Positions 48,504 through 57,829 of a stretch of DNA of 64,000 nt are shown piece after piece. The DNA is from an uncultured Bacteroidales bacterium (GTDB taxonomy: Bacteria; Bacteroidota; Bacteroidia; Bacteroidales; P3), in assembly GCA_900315935.1 (NCBI GenBank), contig ONBB01000009.1:19483-83482 (forward strand), given 5' to 3'. The position numbers were made by a program, and so were the translations under genes. Each line of letters opens with the position of its first letter. Position 1 is the stretch's first letter. The notes under the pieces were generated by a model. It saw only the letters and a program-made list of their open reading frames with translations, was not told the origin of the DNA and ran no database searches.

Positions 48504-51500
48504 CTAGTCGTTGTATATGATGATTTTCGTTCTTGAAACGCCGGAAGCTCCCTGCCCCTCGGCGAAATACACCCCCGACGGCAGGGCGGAAACATCCCAG
48601 GCATGGCTGCGGCCGGCGGACAGGCTGAAGGTCGCCACGCGGCGGCCCGCGGCGTCAACCACACGCACCTCCATCGGCTCGTCAGCCCACAGGCTCACCC
48701 TATCGCTGGCGGGGTTGGGATATACCGACAGTTTTTGCTTCGACACCGCGACGGCAGGCACCGACACTGTGGTGTCCACGCACTGCCAACCCGCAGGCAC
48801 TTCCCACTGGGCCATCGGGAGCTGTATGTCGTCTATCCAGGCGCAATCTTGCCCCTGGCTGGAGGAATGGTCCTTGAGGTAGCGCCACACCAGCGTGTGC
48901 CGCCCTGCCGGCAGGCGGTATTTGTACTGGCGCCAATTCAGATTGCCCCAGAGAACGGGCTGCTGGCGCACGCCGTCGACCAGGAAAAGCAGCAGGTCGT
49001 GCTGGGGCTCGGTGGAGAGCTTGGCCCAGAAGCTGATGGTGTCGTCGTGCGGAAGGTATACGGAAAGGGCGAGGTCCGAGGTCTGGTCGTGCCCTATGGC
49101 GCCGGTGCGTGCGCTGTATTGGCCGCTGTAACTCACGCTGCTGTCGAGCGTCCACGGCACACGGCAGCGGGTGTCCCAGGGGTGGGAGGCAAAACCTTCC
49201 TCGAAACTCTCGAGGCGCTCGCCCGGCACCAGCCAGCGGCTCTCGGTGTGCTGCCAGGTGCCACGGTAGAGGGTGGCGCCGATATTCAGCCGGCAAAGGG
49301 GCGACGGCGTGGTGAAATGGAGGCTTGCACTGTCGGAGACCTGCTCGTCGACAAATACCCGCAGCGAGTCGCACCGCCCGTCAACCTCGGCGGAGAGCAC
49401 ATAGGCCGTGCCCGGCATGAGGCGGCGCACCTCGCGGCCGTCGAGGGTAAGCAGGCGCAGCGCGACGGTGGGCCTTACGTCGGGCAGCACGGATTGCACC
49501 GGCAGCGAGCAAAGCACACTGTCGGCCACGGCCGAGAGGCGGGCCTGCAGCAGGGTGGCGGGGCTGGTGGAGGTGATGCGGAGGGGAAGCGAGAGGGGGT
49601 GCATGGCGGCCGGCACCAGGCTGTCTATCACCACCGTCTGGGCGGCAATATGGGCACCCGTCAGGCTGTCGGAGGCCGACTGCGAGAGGGTTATGCAGAG
49701 GCTGTCGAGGCGTTGCGTGCCGATATTCTCGACGGTGCAGCGGACCACGCTGTCGACCACGGCGACACCGCGCAGGGCCACTCCGCGCGATATGCCGGAG
49801 AGCACCTCGAGGGTGTCGACCGAAGGCAGCAGGTTGCGCCCCGTGGCCGTCAGAACCAGCGGCCGGGCGCCCAGCTGCTGACGCAGGGGCATGGTGGCGT
49901 TGCCGAGGCTATCCAGCCGCACCACGCCGAGCAGCACACTGTCCTGCAGGGCGGTTACGGTGGCCAGCGGGGTGCCGGCGAGGTGCAATGCGCCCTGCCC
50001 ATTGCGCGGTTCCCCTACCAGCGCCACCGCAGCCTGCTCGGGAACGCCCAGGCAGGGGCGCAGCGCGGGGTCGCCGAAGAGGCAGTAGGTCTGCCAGTAG
50101 AACGAGCTGTAGGGCGACCCGAAGGCGGTAACGGCCAGGTTGCCGGCAGCCAACAGCTCGCCCTGCGTCTCCACCTCGGGCAGGCGTCCCACCCAACGGT
50201 CGAAGGCACCCTCGGCGCCTGCCTGGTACTGCGGCTCCAGGCTGACGGGCAACTTGGGACCCACGGCCCAGTAGTAGTCTTCGTTCCAGAGGGTGCTGTT
50301 GGTGGCGCCGATGACACCTATGGCGCCGCCCTGCGGCATGCGCAGCAGCTGCTCGCCGAAGCCCGTGCCGCCGAAGTCGTTGCTTTTGCAGCAGTTGTTG
50401 ACGAAAAGCAGCGGCATGTGCGGCGGCAGCGTGTCGAGGGTGGAGATGGAGACCGCCGGTGCCGTCCAGCCACCGACGGAGCAGTGGGCGGTATAGTTCA
50501 GCAGGGCCACTCCCTGCCCTATCGCGGCGGCGACCTCCGCTGCCGCATGGCGCGACTGGGGGTTGTACATGCACACCGTGTCCACCTCGGGATGGGCGAG
50601 GGCGATCTCGCGCCCCAGGTAGTTGACCTGCCCGTTGGTGGTGGTGGGAGCCGGCGGAGTCTGCTCGTATCCGGCCACCAGCAGCACGCGGCGCAGGGCG
50701 GCGGTGTCGAGGCTGCGGCCCTGCTCGTAGGCGAGGGTCTTGCGGAGCACGGTGCCCAACTCGGCGGTGTCGCCTACAGGCCAGCGGCCCAGCAGTGCGT
50801 CGGGCAGCATGTCGCCGTTGTGGTTGACATAGGGCAGGTCGGTCAGGTGGTCGTCCATCTCGGAGGGGTGGGCGGTGCCTATGAACGCCTGCAGCTGGGC
50901 CGCGTCGCCCACCAGGAGCACATACCTGGGGGCCGGTGCCAGCGGTGTGGCCTCGGTGAAGAAGGGGGCTATCTGCGAGCGGACGCTGTCGCGCTGGTGG
51001 GTGTCGGCGTAGAGCTCCGCCACGTCGTAGCCCTCCTGCCGCTTCCACTGCACGAAAGGTTGCAGGGCCTCGCGGAACTGCGGGCGCGACACGATGAGGT
51101 AGCGCTCATGAACGCCCTCCAACGGGGACACCTCGGCGGCCAGCGTGGCGGCCAGCCGGAGGGTCAACCGGGCATAATGGCGCACAGCGCCACTGACGGG
51201 ATTGTAGGCCAACGGCCTGACGGTGAGGCGGAACAGCTGGCAGCTGCCCATGACGCCGAGGTCCTCCACCCCGGCCACAGGGCCGCCGCGATAGAAGGTG
51301 TCGGCCGAGTAGACCGCCTTGTCGGGCACAGGCTCGGGGCGCGGCGCATCCTTCACCCACGGAGGCGCCACCGGCGCCAGCGGCATACGCGGGTCCACCA
51401 CTCGGGCACCCTGCACCTCGTCGCCCTCCACCGCTCGGACCTCCAGCGTGCTGCCCTTGGGCAGGCGCAGCAGCGTGGTGGCGGTGGGCAGGTCGGGATG

Positions 51501-51707
51501 CCCCGCACGGCCGGTACCCATCAGGAGGCCGTCCCAACGCACGCAGCCATCGGACACCTCGGGCGCTGCCGGCGGGCGGAAGTCCACCGTGATGACCGTA
51601 TCGACCGCGCCGCGCACCTCCAGGAGCCGGACTGGCATCCCTTGCGCGCAGGCGAGCGCACACAGCAACCAACAGGTTGTCAATACTATATACCGTTTCA
51701 GCGACAC
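48504..51707 (-). CDS. C25 (gingipain/PorU-family) cysteine peptidase with cleaved-adhesin-like module and sorting domain
   Basis: A 1067-residue exported protein. Signal peptide to about residue 22; N-terminal propeptide-like region; C25 catalytic domain about 215-560 with RYVLLVGDAAQLQAFIG, YTAHCSVGGW (catalytic His, near 405) and LLFVNNCCKSNDFGGTGFG (catalytic Cys, near 437); Ig-like domains; a cleaved-adhesin/MAM-like module near 840-980 (FEEGFASHPWDTR ... CAWIDDIQLP); and a type A sorting domain (KLSVYPNPASDRVSLW ... LPSGVYFAEGQG). PorU, the T9SS sortase, has the same peptidase and a sorting-like end, so it could be PorU; the adhesin module argues for a gingipain-like protease. Promoter TAATTTTG at 51732. 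Confidence 0.9.
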   Translation of the reverse strand: MSLKRYIVLTTCWLLCALACAQGMPVRLLEVRGAVDTVITVDFRPPAAPEVSDGCVRWDGLLMGTGRAGHPDLPTATTLLRLPKGSTLEVRAVEGDEVQGARVVDPRMPLAPVAPPWVKDAPRPEPVPDKAVYSADTFYRGGPVAGVEDLGVMGSCQLFRLTVRPLAYNPVSGAVRHYARLTLRLAATLAAEVSPLEGVHERYLIVSRPQFREALQPFVQWKRQEGYDVAELYADTHQRDSVRSQIAPFFTEATPLAPAPRYVLLVGDAAQLQAFIGTAHPSEMDDHLTDLPYVNHNGDMLPDALLGRWPVGDTAELGTVLRKTLAYEQGRSLDTAALRRVLLVAGYEQTPPAPTTTNGQVNYLGREIALAHPEVDTVCMYNPQSRHAAAEVAAAIGQGVALLNYTAHCSVGGWTAPAVSISTLDTLPPHMPLLFVNNCCKSNDFGGTGFGEQLLRMPQGGAIGVIGATNSTLWNEDYYWAVGPKLPVSLEPQYQAGAEGAFDRWVGRLPEVETQGELLAAGNLAVTAFGSPYSSFYWQTYCLFGDPALRPCLGVPEQAAVALVGEPRNGQGALHLAGTPLATVTALQDSVLLGVVRLDSLGNATMPLRQQLGARPLVLTATGRNLLPSVDTLEVLSGISRGVALRGVAVVDSVVRCTVENIGTQRLDSLCITLSQSASDSLTGAHIAAQTVVIDSLVPAAMHPLSLPLRITSTSPATLLQARLSAVADSVLCSLPVQSVLPDVRPTVALRLLTLDGREVRRLMPGTAYVLSAEVDGRCDSLRVFVDEQVSDSASLHFTTPSPLCRLNIGATLYRGTWQHTESRWLVPGERLESFEEGFASHPWDTRCRVPWTLDSSVSYSGQYSARTGAIGHDQTSDLALSVYLPHDDTISFWAKLSTEPQHDLLLFLVDGVRQQPVLWGNLNWRQYKYRLPAGRHTLVWRYLKDHSSSQGQDCAWIDDIQLPMAQWEVPAGWQCVDTTVSVPAVAVSKQKLSVYPNPASDRVSLWADEPMEVRVVDAAGRRVATFSLSAGRSHAWDVSALPSGVYFAEGQGASGVSRTKIIIYND

Positions 51708-51731
51708 GTTTCGGGCCTGTTAATGATGCCG

Positions 51732-51739
51732 CAAAATTA
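51732..51739 (-). promoter_or_regulatory. -7 box (TAATTTTG) for the C25 peptidase operon
   Basis: TAATTTTG on the minus strand, 24 bp before the ATG. Confidence 0.7.
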
Positions 51740-51836
51740 CGAAAAAAAATCCATACCGGAGGGGGCGAAAATTTTTAGAAAAAAAGTGCCGCCGGCACCC
51801 CAAATCGCCCGAACACAACAGCCTGATTGCCAGCAT

Positions 51837-51935
51837 GCAGAAAGCTATAGGTTTTGCCTCTCTTAATCCCCTCTTCGGCCACGGCTGGGGGATGGGCGGG
51901 AACAAAAAAAACGCCCCCACGGGGACGGGGGCGGA
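51837..51935 (-). repeat. Dispersed element R1 with built-in terminator
   Basis: The core (GCAGAAAGCTATAGGTTTTG then CCTCTCTTAATCCCCTCTT, 51837-51875), a GC-rich link, and at 51904-51933 a minus-strand terminator CGCCCCC/GGGGGCG plus T8. Paralogous to 53966-54065, 59447-59544 and 62094-62150. Here it ends the lipoprotein A transcript. Confidence 0.9.
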
Positions 51936-51966
51936 ACAAGAAAAAATGAAGAAAATATTTGTGCGG

Positions 51967-52030
51967 CTACTGGACGATGAGGGTCTGGATGTCCACCAGT
52001 GTGGTGCCAGCCGTCAGGCGCAGTTGGTAC
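51967..52030 (-). pseudogene. Fossil of a T9SS type A sorting domain (copy 1)
   Basis: Read on the minus strand the segment gives YQLRLTAGTTLVDIQTLIVQ then stop, a typical last strand pair of a type A sorting domain. It lies 1 bp after the lipoprotein A stop and in another frame. The same sequence, with few changes, follows lipoprotein C at 60552-60615. No start or upstream part of the parent gene remains. Confidence 0.8.
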
Positions 52031-52031
52031 C

Positions 52032-52538
52032 TTAATACACGTCAAGGACTTCTCGGATAGACAGTTTCCTGCCTTCAAGTGGGACATGTTCCCATGTTAA
52101 AGGACCATCATAATCCCATGAGTAGTAATTGGGCAGCTGATTTGTATCTGTGCAGACAGCAACAATGGTTTTGCCTTCGGCAAGCTTTTTGAGTTTATCA
52201 GCACCAGGCACATCCAACATGACCTCTCCGTCGTTGTTGAATGGGTTGGGTAGCAATACGGTGTTGTTATATTCGAAAGAGTATCGGTAGGCACAGCACC
52301 AGTCGCTGTGGCCTGTAGTGCCAAAATCAGGACAATTAGTAACGTTTACTGCAACGCATGAGTTGTGTCCATAGGATTGGTACATAATCAGCGCCACCTT
52401 TCCTTTGACTATTGTCCCCTCCGTGGTAGGATGGTACTGGCGTTCTTTCGGCTCGGGGTCGCACCCTGCTGCCAGCAGGCACACCAGCGCCGCGGCGAGG
52501 GGGAGGAGGGTGTGTTTGGTTTTGTTGGTTTGTTTCAT
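52032..52538 (-). CDS. Lipoprotein A of a duplicated family
   Basis: A 168-residue lipoprotein. Signal peptide KHTLLPLAAALVCLLAAGC with the lipobox LAAGC; mature domain with several Cys (NSCVAVNVTNCPDF, DWCCAYRYSFEY) and a beta-rich C-terminal half. The signal sequence is nearly identical to those of lipoproteins B, C and D, but the mature part differs, so the family appears to share a 5' module. No named family. The gene is followed by the sorting-domain fossil and element R1. Likely surface- or periplasm-anchored; function unknown. Confidence 0.82.
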   Translation of the reverse strand: MKQTNKTKHTLLPLAAALVCLLAAGCDPEPKERQYHPTTEGTIVKGKVALIMYQSYGHNSCVAVNVTNCPDFGTTGHSDWCCAYRYSFEYNNTVLLPNPFNNDGEVMLDVPGADKLKKLAEGKTIVAVCTDTNQLPNYYSWDYDGPLTWEHVPLEGRKLSIREVLDVY

Positions 52539-53035
52539 AATTGTTGTTCTTTACTTTAAGGTTGATAAAATGATTGTCCCCGGTTTTGCGCCCTGGGGCG
52601 GGGCGGGGCGCCCAGCTGGCGGAGTTCTCTGTCGGCTCTGCCAGTCGCCCTGCGGCGGGGCGCTCCAACGGCGCCGCAGGGCGGGATGCGTGGTCGGTCA
52701 TTTTATGGTTCCTCCTTTCATGTTGGGTTCGACTTCGGGTTGCTTCATCAAGGGCGGACTGCGCCCTCCTCACCATATATTAGTGACAAAATAGTCCAAA
52801 AGCGGCAATCTATTAACAATATTTAACACTTCGATATTTACAACATTTTCAAAACCAATATATTGTGTTTTTTTATATCACTTATCTTCACCGCACCCTT
52901 GCCTCCGCAAATACACTCCTTTCTCGTATATAACATTCATTTTTTGCGAGCGATTTTCATCTTTTATAATAAATAGCTACTCTGTCCCAGCGAGACAATG
53001 CCCACAAGAAGAAATGAAAATAATGTTCTTGTTTT
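52539..53035. other. Spacer between lipoprotein genes A and B
   Basis: No gene. 52648-52681 is a hairpin (CCCTGCGGCG/CGCCGCAGGG). Around 52722-52750 is the leader motif ATGAAGCAACCCGAAGTCGA (minus strand) shared with the leaders of B and D and with 59560-59580; it could encode a short peptide MKQPEVEPNMKGG. 52790-53035 is very AT-rich, like the B/D leaders, and I see no clear -7 box. Confidence 0.6.
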
Positions 53036-53635
53036 TTATGGTTTAATCTTTTTGAAGAAGAATCCGTATATGTTTTCACCGTCAGGGAAACCCAAATAGT
53101 AGCGCATGAACACAAGAGAGTCGGCTCTTAATCCAATGGTGAAGCATCCTTGTCTCCAATCGCACTCCATCGAATCGGCCTCGGCAGGCGCATCAGCAGG
53201 AATGACCACCAACGTTGAATCCACACCATCCAATTGAGGGTAGTATACGTATCGATATATTGCCTCCCCTATTTCAAAATAGGATAGGTAATGAGTTGTT
53301 GAGCTCTGCGCCACCTCGGCCTTAAAGTAGTTGTCATACAGTAGTGTTGTTGTGAGGGAATAACCATGTAACTGCCGCTGAACCCAGGTGTCTCCATGTT
53401 GCCATTCCCACCAGGTACTCTCGCTGCGCCACACGCGCCCTTCCAGCGCGGCGGCGGTGTCGTAGGGCGGCGACACCCACACGGTGTCCGGCGGCAGGGT
53501 GTCGAGGACGGTGATGGGGTCGGGCGTGGGCTCTGGGCTCGGACCTGGCTTGGGCTTCTCGCACCCCACCGCCAGCAGGCACACCAGCGCTGCGGCGAGG
53601 GGGAGGGTGGGTTTGGTTTTGTCGGTGGGTTTCAT
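53036..53635 (-). CDS. Lipoprotein B of a duplicated family
   Basis: A 199-residue lipoprotein: signal peptide KPTLPLAAALVCLLAVGC, a Pro/Glu linker (KPKPGPSPEPTPDP), then a module shared almost exactly with lipoprotein D (ITVLDTLPPDTVWVSPPYDT and AAALEGRVWRSE). After that the two proteins diverge strongly (here STWWEWQHGDTWVQRQLHGY). No known domain. I start at MKPTDKT (53635); the frame continues upstream through a conserved leader (MHPRANFGKK...) but that part would bury the signal peptide. Promoter TAAATTTG at 53801-53808. Confidence 0.82.
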   Translation of the reverse strand: MKPTDKTKPTLPLAAALVCLLAVGCEKPKPGPSPEPTPDPITVLDTLPPDTVWVSPPYDTAAALEGRVWRSESTWWEWQHGDTWVQRQLHGYSLTTTLLYDNYFKAEVAQSSTTHYLSYFEIGEAIYRYVYYPQLDGVDSTLVVIPADAPAEADSMECDWRQGCFTIGLRADSLVFMRYYLGFPDGENIYGFFFKKIKP

Positions 53636-54032
53636 GATTGTTGTTGTTTTATAGGGGTTGACTTCGGGTTGCTTCATCGGGGCTGGCTGCAAACATGCCC
53701 ACATATATATAATACTCACTTTTTTGCCAAAATTTGCACGGGGGTGCAAAATTTAATAATTTTTAACATTTCAACCTGCTCCGAGTATGTTTTGACAGTG
53801 CAAATTTACATAAAAAATCCACATTACGGGAAAAAAGTTGTTTTTTAATTGCAATAATCTGGGAACCAGCGATATATATGCCTGTGCAAGTGCCTGCAAA
53901 TTTTTGGCTCATTTTTGGAAAACGGGGGTGAAATCGGCCGATTGCAACTGGCTGATTGTCAGTGGGCAGAAAGCTATAGGTTTTGCCTCTCTTAATCCTC
54001 TCTTGGGCCTCGGCTGGGGGATGGACGGGGGG
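53636..54032 (-). repeat. Long leader repeat upstream of lipoprotein B (paralogue of 61763-62150)
   Basis: About 390 bp containing an AAATTTGCACGGGGGTGCAAA-like hairpin near 53735-53750, the -7 box TAAATTTG (53801-53808, minus), and element R2 (core 53966-54004). It matches the leader of lipoprotein D throughout, with scattered substitutions. Confidence 0.9.
53801..53808 (-). promoter_or_regulatory. -7 box (TAAATTTG) for lipoprotein B
   Basis: TAAATTTG on the minus strand, conserved at 61928-61935 before lipoprotein D. Confidence 0.65.
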
Positions 54033-54065
54033 AAAAAAAGCCGCCCCCGCGGGAGCGGGGGCGGC
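54033..54065 (-). terminator. prfA terminator (part of dispersed element R2)
   Basis: Minus-strand CCGCCCCCGC/GCGGGGGCGG stem followed by CTTTTTTT; 21 bp after the prfA stop. Confidence 0.92.
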
Positions 54066-54086
54066 AGGAGGCGCGGGAGGGCTGTC

Positions 54087-55181
54087 CTACCCGAGCGATT
54101 CTTTGAGCTTTTCGGCGTTCTCAGCCAGCTGGAGGGCTTCGATGCAGTCCTCTATGTCGCCGTCCATGAAGGCGGGCAGGTTGTGCATGGACCAGCCGAT
54201 GCGGTGGTCGGTTACGCGGGACTGGGGGTAGTTGTAGGTGCGGATTTTCTCCGAGCGGTCGCCGGTGGCCACCATGGTCTTGCGGCGCGAGGACATTTCC
54301 TCCATATATTTATTGTATTCGCGCTCGTAGAGGCGTGTGCGGAGGAGGGTCATGGCCTTTTCCATGTTCTTGATTTGGGACTTCTGGTCCTGCATGGAGA
54401 CGACGATGCCGGTGGGGACGTGAGTGAGTCGGACGGCGGAGTAGGTGGTGTTGACCGACTGGCCGCCGGGGCCGGAGGCGCAGAAGATTTCCTTCTTGAT
54501 GTCGGCGGGGTTGAGTTCGACGTCGAACTCCTCGGCTTCGGGCAGCACGACGACGCCTGCGGCGGAGGTGTGGACGCGGCCCTGGGTCTCGGTGGCCGGG
54601 ACGCGCTGCACGCGGTGGACGCCGCTCTCGTACTTGAGGAGGCCGTAGACGCCCTCGCCGGTAACGGAGAAGGTGATGTCCTTGTAGCCGCCAGAGGTGC
54701 CTTCGTTGAAGTCGGTAACCTCGACGCGCCATTTCTTTTTCTCGCAGAAGCGGGAGTACATGCGGAAGAGGTCGCCGGCGAAGAGGCATGCTTCGTCGCC
54801 GCCGGTGCCGCCGCGTATCTCGACGACGGCGTTCTTCGAGTCCTGCGGGTCGGCGGGGATGAGGAGGAGGCGTATCTCGTCCTCCATGGCTTCGCGGCGC
54901 GAGAGGGATTCGTTGAGTTCCTCCTTGGCCATGTCGCGCAGCTCGGCGTCCTTCTCGGTCTCGAGCAGCTCGCGGCATTCGGCGATGGTGCCGAGGAGGG
55001 CCTTGTAGTCGTGGTAGGCTTTCACTACGGGCTGTAGGTCCTTGTAGTCCTTGCTGAGCTTGACGTAGCGTTTCATGTCCATCTTTTGGCCGTTGCTCCC
55101 TTCGGTCGCGACACCAAAAGCGTTCATCTGTTGTTCTATCTCCTGATAGCGGGTGTAGATGGCTTCTAATTTGTCTAGCAT
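54087..55181 (-). CDS. prfA: Peptide chain release factor 1
   Basis: A 364-residue RF1, which ends translation at UAA and UAG. Seen: the peptidyl-tRNA hydrolysis motif GPGGQSVNTT (near residue 230), the codon-reading stretch with RVPATETQGRVHTS (PAT motif of RF1, not SPF of RF2), and EIRGGTGGDEACLFAGDL. Start MLDKLEAIYTRYQEIEQQM. Followed by the R2 terminator; the upstream T9SS type B gene ends 27 bp before. Confidence 0.97.
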   Translation of the reverse strand: MLDKLEAIYTRYQEIEQQMNAFGVATEGSNGQKMDMKRYVKLSKDYKDLQPVVKAYHDYKALLGTIAECRELLETEKDAELRDMAKEELNESLSRREAMEDEIRLLLIPADPQDSKNAVVEIRGGTGGDEACLFAGDLFRMYSRFCEKKKWRVEVTDFNEGTSGGYKDITFSVTGEGVYGLLKYESGVHRVQRVPATETQGRVHTSAAGVVVLPEAEEFDVELNPADIKKEIFCASGPGGQSVNTTYSAVRLTHVPTGIVVSMQDQKSQIKNMEKAMTLLRTRLYEREYNKYMEEMSSRRKTMVATGDRSEKIRTYNYPQSRVTDHRIGWSMHNLPAFMDGDIEDCIEALQLAENAEKLKESLG

Positions 55182-55208
55182 CTGTTTGTGGTTGGTGTGT
55201 TGAATGGG

Positions 55209-57788
55209 TTATCTGAGTATGAGGACGGTACCGTCGCCGGTGAGGTTGCGGTCGGGTTCCATCTGGTTGGCGTAACGGTAGAAGTACACATAGGCACCCT
55301 GGGGGCAGGGCACGCCGTCGGCAGTGCGGCCGTCCCAGCTGAAGTCGAGGTCATTGCTGTTGTAGACGAGGCGCCCCTGGCGGTCGTAGATCCAAATCTC
55401 GAACTTGACGATGGGGATGGTGAAGATGAAGGAGAAGCGCGAGTTGTTGGGTTGGTCGGGGGTGAAGGTGTTGGGTATCCAGACGGCGTTGACCTGGACG
55501 GGGAGGGTGATGGTGGTATCGGCGCAGCAGCGCTCCTCGTTGCAGGTGTGGAGGGTGATGGAGACGCTGTCGCCGTCGACCCCGAACTGATGGCTGACGC
55601 GCGCGCCTTCCATGACGGTGCCGTCGGAGAAGGTCCAGCGCGAGGAGTTGCCGTAGGGCGAGCGGTCGTCGAGGTGGAGGGTGGGGTCAGTGATGTCGAC
55701 GTAGGGTTTCGAGGTGCCGATGGTGGGGATGGGGTACTGCAGGACAATGATGGTGATGTTCGACTCATTCTGCATGCAGCGGTTGGTCTGGGCCGGGGTG
55801 GCGGTATAGGTGGTGGTGGTGTAGGGTGTAACGACGACGGAGGTGTTGCCCTGCTGCCCGTCGAGCGAGGGGTCGTTGGGCGAGGAGTACCAGTGCGGGC
55901 TCTCGACCCCGGCGGCGTTGAGGACAACGCTGTCGCCCTTGCAGATAATCGAGGCATCGACGTCGGAGGTGATGGTGGTGTTGCCCAGCACCTTGACGGT
56001 GGCGACGGCGGTGGCCGGGCAGAGGCTGTCGGTGGTGGTGGTCAGCGAGACGGTGGAGACGCCCACGGCGGGGGTCCAAGAGATGGTGTCGACGCCCCGG
56101 AAGGTTTCACCCGTTTCGAGCTGCCACACCTTGTCTAGGTGGCAGAAACGGGTGCAGGAGGCCGAGACCGACTCGCCGTCGCAGAGCAGCTCCTCGGAGA
56201 GTGCGATGGTCTCCTCGTGCGCCTGCAGTGCACGGCACACGAAGGTCTTCTCGCTGCCGCACTCGCGGCCGAAGACCTTGACCCGCATGGCTACCTTGTA
56301 GTAGCCGTCGGTGGGGAAGCGGTAGGAGACGTTTTCGCCCCAGAGGGTGTCGAGCACCGAGGAGCAGAGCGTGTCGGAGTAGACCACCCAGCGTGTCGAG
56401 TCGGTGTCGATGATGTGGTTGCCGTAGGTAACGCTCTGGTTGCGGAAGGCAACGTTGAGGTCGCAGTCGGGGGTGATGGCGGCGAAGGGGTTGGGCTTGC
56501 CGTTTTCGACATTGGCATAGAGCTTGGAGGTGATGGGCTTGGCGGGGTCGAGGGCGGAGGTCATGACGCACATGAAGGTCTGCTGCGATACGGTGTCGCC
56601 GTTGGCGATGACGAAGTCGGCCAGCTGGGGGACGAAGCGGGTGTCGGTGGAGGGCTCGGAGATTTGGCGGAAGGGTACGGTCTCCATGAAGGCGTCGTTG
56701 AGCGCCATATCGCCCTGGCTTCCGTTCTCGCAGGCATACCACGTGTAGGAGAGCAGCCCCTCGGGGGCGATGAGGGTGTCGATGGCCGACGACTGTGCAT
56801 CGGCACAGCCGACGGAGTTGATGCGCATGGATGCATAGTCGCCGCAGATGTAGGCGTAGATGGGGTCGACGTTGTAGATGCAGTCCGAGGTGTACATCTC
56901 GATGCGGATGGTCTTGTAGAGGTACTTGGAGAGGGATACCGCCACCTTGGCCCAGGGCTTGTAGACATAGGCGCAGGTGGTGGAGCCGCACGAGGAGCCC
57001 GGACGGCCCACGGTCCACGGATAGGCCGGCACATTGCTGCTGGGGATGGCCGGGGCCGAGACCTTGAACCAGAGCGAGTCGTTGATGGGCTGGTTGGGCC
57101 AGGAGTAGGTGATGTTGCCGTTGGCGTCCTCTGTCTCCTGCCGTGCCACGATGCGGATAAGGAACTCGCCGGCCTGGTAGGTCGAGTGGTCGTAGCAGCG
57201 GCCTACGACGGCATAGTTGAAGACCAGGAGGGCGTTCTCGGAGGTAACGCGCATAGTGTAGAAGAGGGCCTCGGCCCCCTTGTTGCTGTGGCCGGAGGAC
57301 CATGTGACCGACGAGGGGCTTGAGCCATACGAGGCCCGGGGGTCGCCCAGGCGGATGGAGGAGTTGTAGCCCGGCGGGATGCGCGGCATGCCCGTGCCGG
57401 GCGAGGAGACGGTGAACTCGTCGATACCGCCGTTTTCCATGGTGATAATCTGGAACCGGCGCCCGTTGGCATCCCACAGGTTCCCGTGGTTGCAGCAGGT
57501 GATGCCGGCGTCGGATTCGGTATTGTAGGTGGTGGAGGTGATGTTGGCGTGCCCCGTGATGTCGGGACAATTGGGGGCGGCGCAGGTGGACTTGATGTAG
57601 TAGCCCGTGGTGGTGTCGGACGACTGCGAGGCCGAGACGCGCTCGCCGACACGTGCCGACCAGAAATACATCGAGCTGCCGGTATTGAAGGACATCGGAT
57701 TACGGAACCCCGGGCAAGGGTCGGACTGGCCCCAAAGGGGCAGCGCGGCTGCCATAGCCAACAGAAGGATGTATTTCGGACGGTTCAT
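55209..57788 (-). CDS. Large secreted protein with T9SS type B sorting domain
   Basis: An 859-residue exported protein. Signal peptide MNRPKYILLLAMAAALPLWG; a long N-terminal beta-rich part with many paired Cys (CAAPNCPD, CCNHGNLW, CGSTTC); Ig/PKD-like repeats in the middle (LCPATAVATVKVLG; ICKGDSVVLNAAGVESPHW); and a C-terminal gliding-motility-associated (CHU_C) type B domain: VWIPNTFTPDQPNNSRFSF, KFEIWIYDRQGRLVYNS, WDGRTADGVPCPQGAYVYFY. Type B cargo is normally released or anchored independently of PorU-type A-LPS attachment. Function of the N-terminal part unknown; adhesin or surface-layer role is possible. Confidence 0.92.
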   Translation of the reverse strand: MNRPKYILLLAMAAALPLWGQSDPCPGFRNPMSFNTGSSMYFWSARVGERVSASQSSDTTTGYYIKSTCAAPNCPDITGHANITSTTYNTESDAGITCCNHGNLWDANGRRFQIITMENGGIDEFTVSSPGTGMPRIPPGYNSSIRLGDPRASYGSSPSSVTWSSGHSNKGAEALFYTMRVTSENALLVFNYAVVGRCYDHSTYQAGEFLIRIVARQETEDANGNITYSWPNQPINDSLWFKVSAPAIPSSNVPAYPWTVGRPGSSCGSTTCAYVYKPWAKVAVSLSKYLYKTIRIEMYTSDCIYNVDPIYAYICGDYASMRINSVGCADAQSSAIDTLIAPEGLLSYTWYACENGSQGDMALNDAFMETVPFRQISEPSTDTRFVPQLADFVIANGDTVSQQTFMCVMTSALDPAKPITSKLYANVENGKPNPFAAITPDCDLNVAFRNQSVTYGNHIIDTDSTRWVVYSDTLCSSVLDTLWGENVSYRFPTDGYYKVAMRVKVFGRECGSEKTFVCRALQAHEETIALSEELLCDGESVSASCTRFCHLDKVWQLETGETFRGVDTISWTPAVGVSTVSLTTTTDSLCPATAVATVKVLGNTTITSDVDASIICKGDSVVLNAAGVESPHWYSSPNDPSLDGQQGNTSVVVTPYTTTTYTATPAQTNRCMQNESNITIIVLQYPIPTIGTSKPYVDITDPTLHLDDRSPYGNSSRWTFSDGTVMEGARVSHQFGVDGDSVSITLHTCNEERCCADTTITLPVQVNAVWIPNTFTPDQPNNSRFSFIFTIPIVKFEIWIYDRQGRLVYNSNDLDFSWDGRTADGVPCPQGAYVYFYRYANQMEPDRNLTGDGTVLILR

Positions 57789-57829
57789 AATATGGGCTTT
57801 TACCTAATGGTAACGCATCGCCCATACAA

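Noticed and set aside
48603-51866. A 1087-residue plus-strand frame opposite the C25 peptidase gene
   Set aside because: Antisense shadow with His/Gln/Gly bias; the minus strand has catalytic His and Cys motifs and a sorting domain.
53636-53749. N-terminal extension MHPRANFGKK... of lipoproteins B and D
   Set aside because: It would place the signal peptide 38 residues inside the protein; the conserved DNA here is better explained as a duplicated leader.
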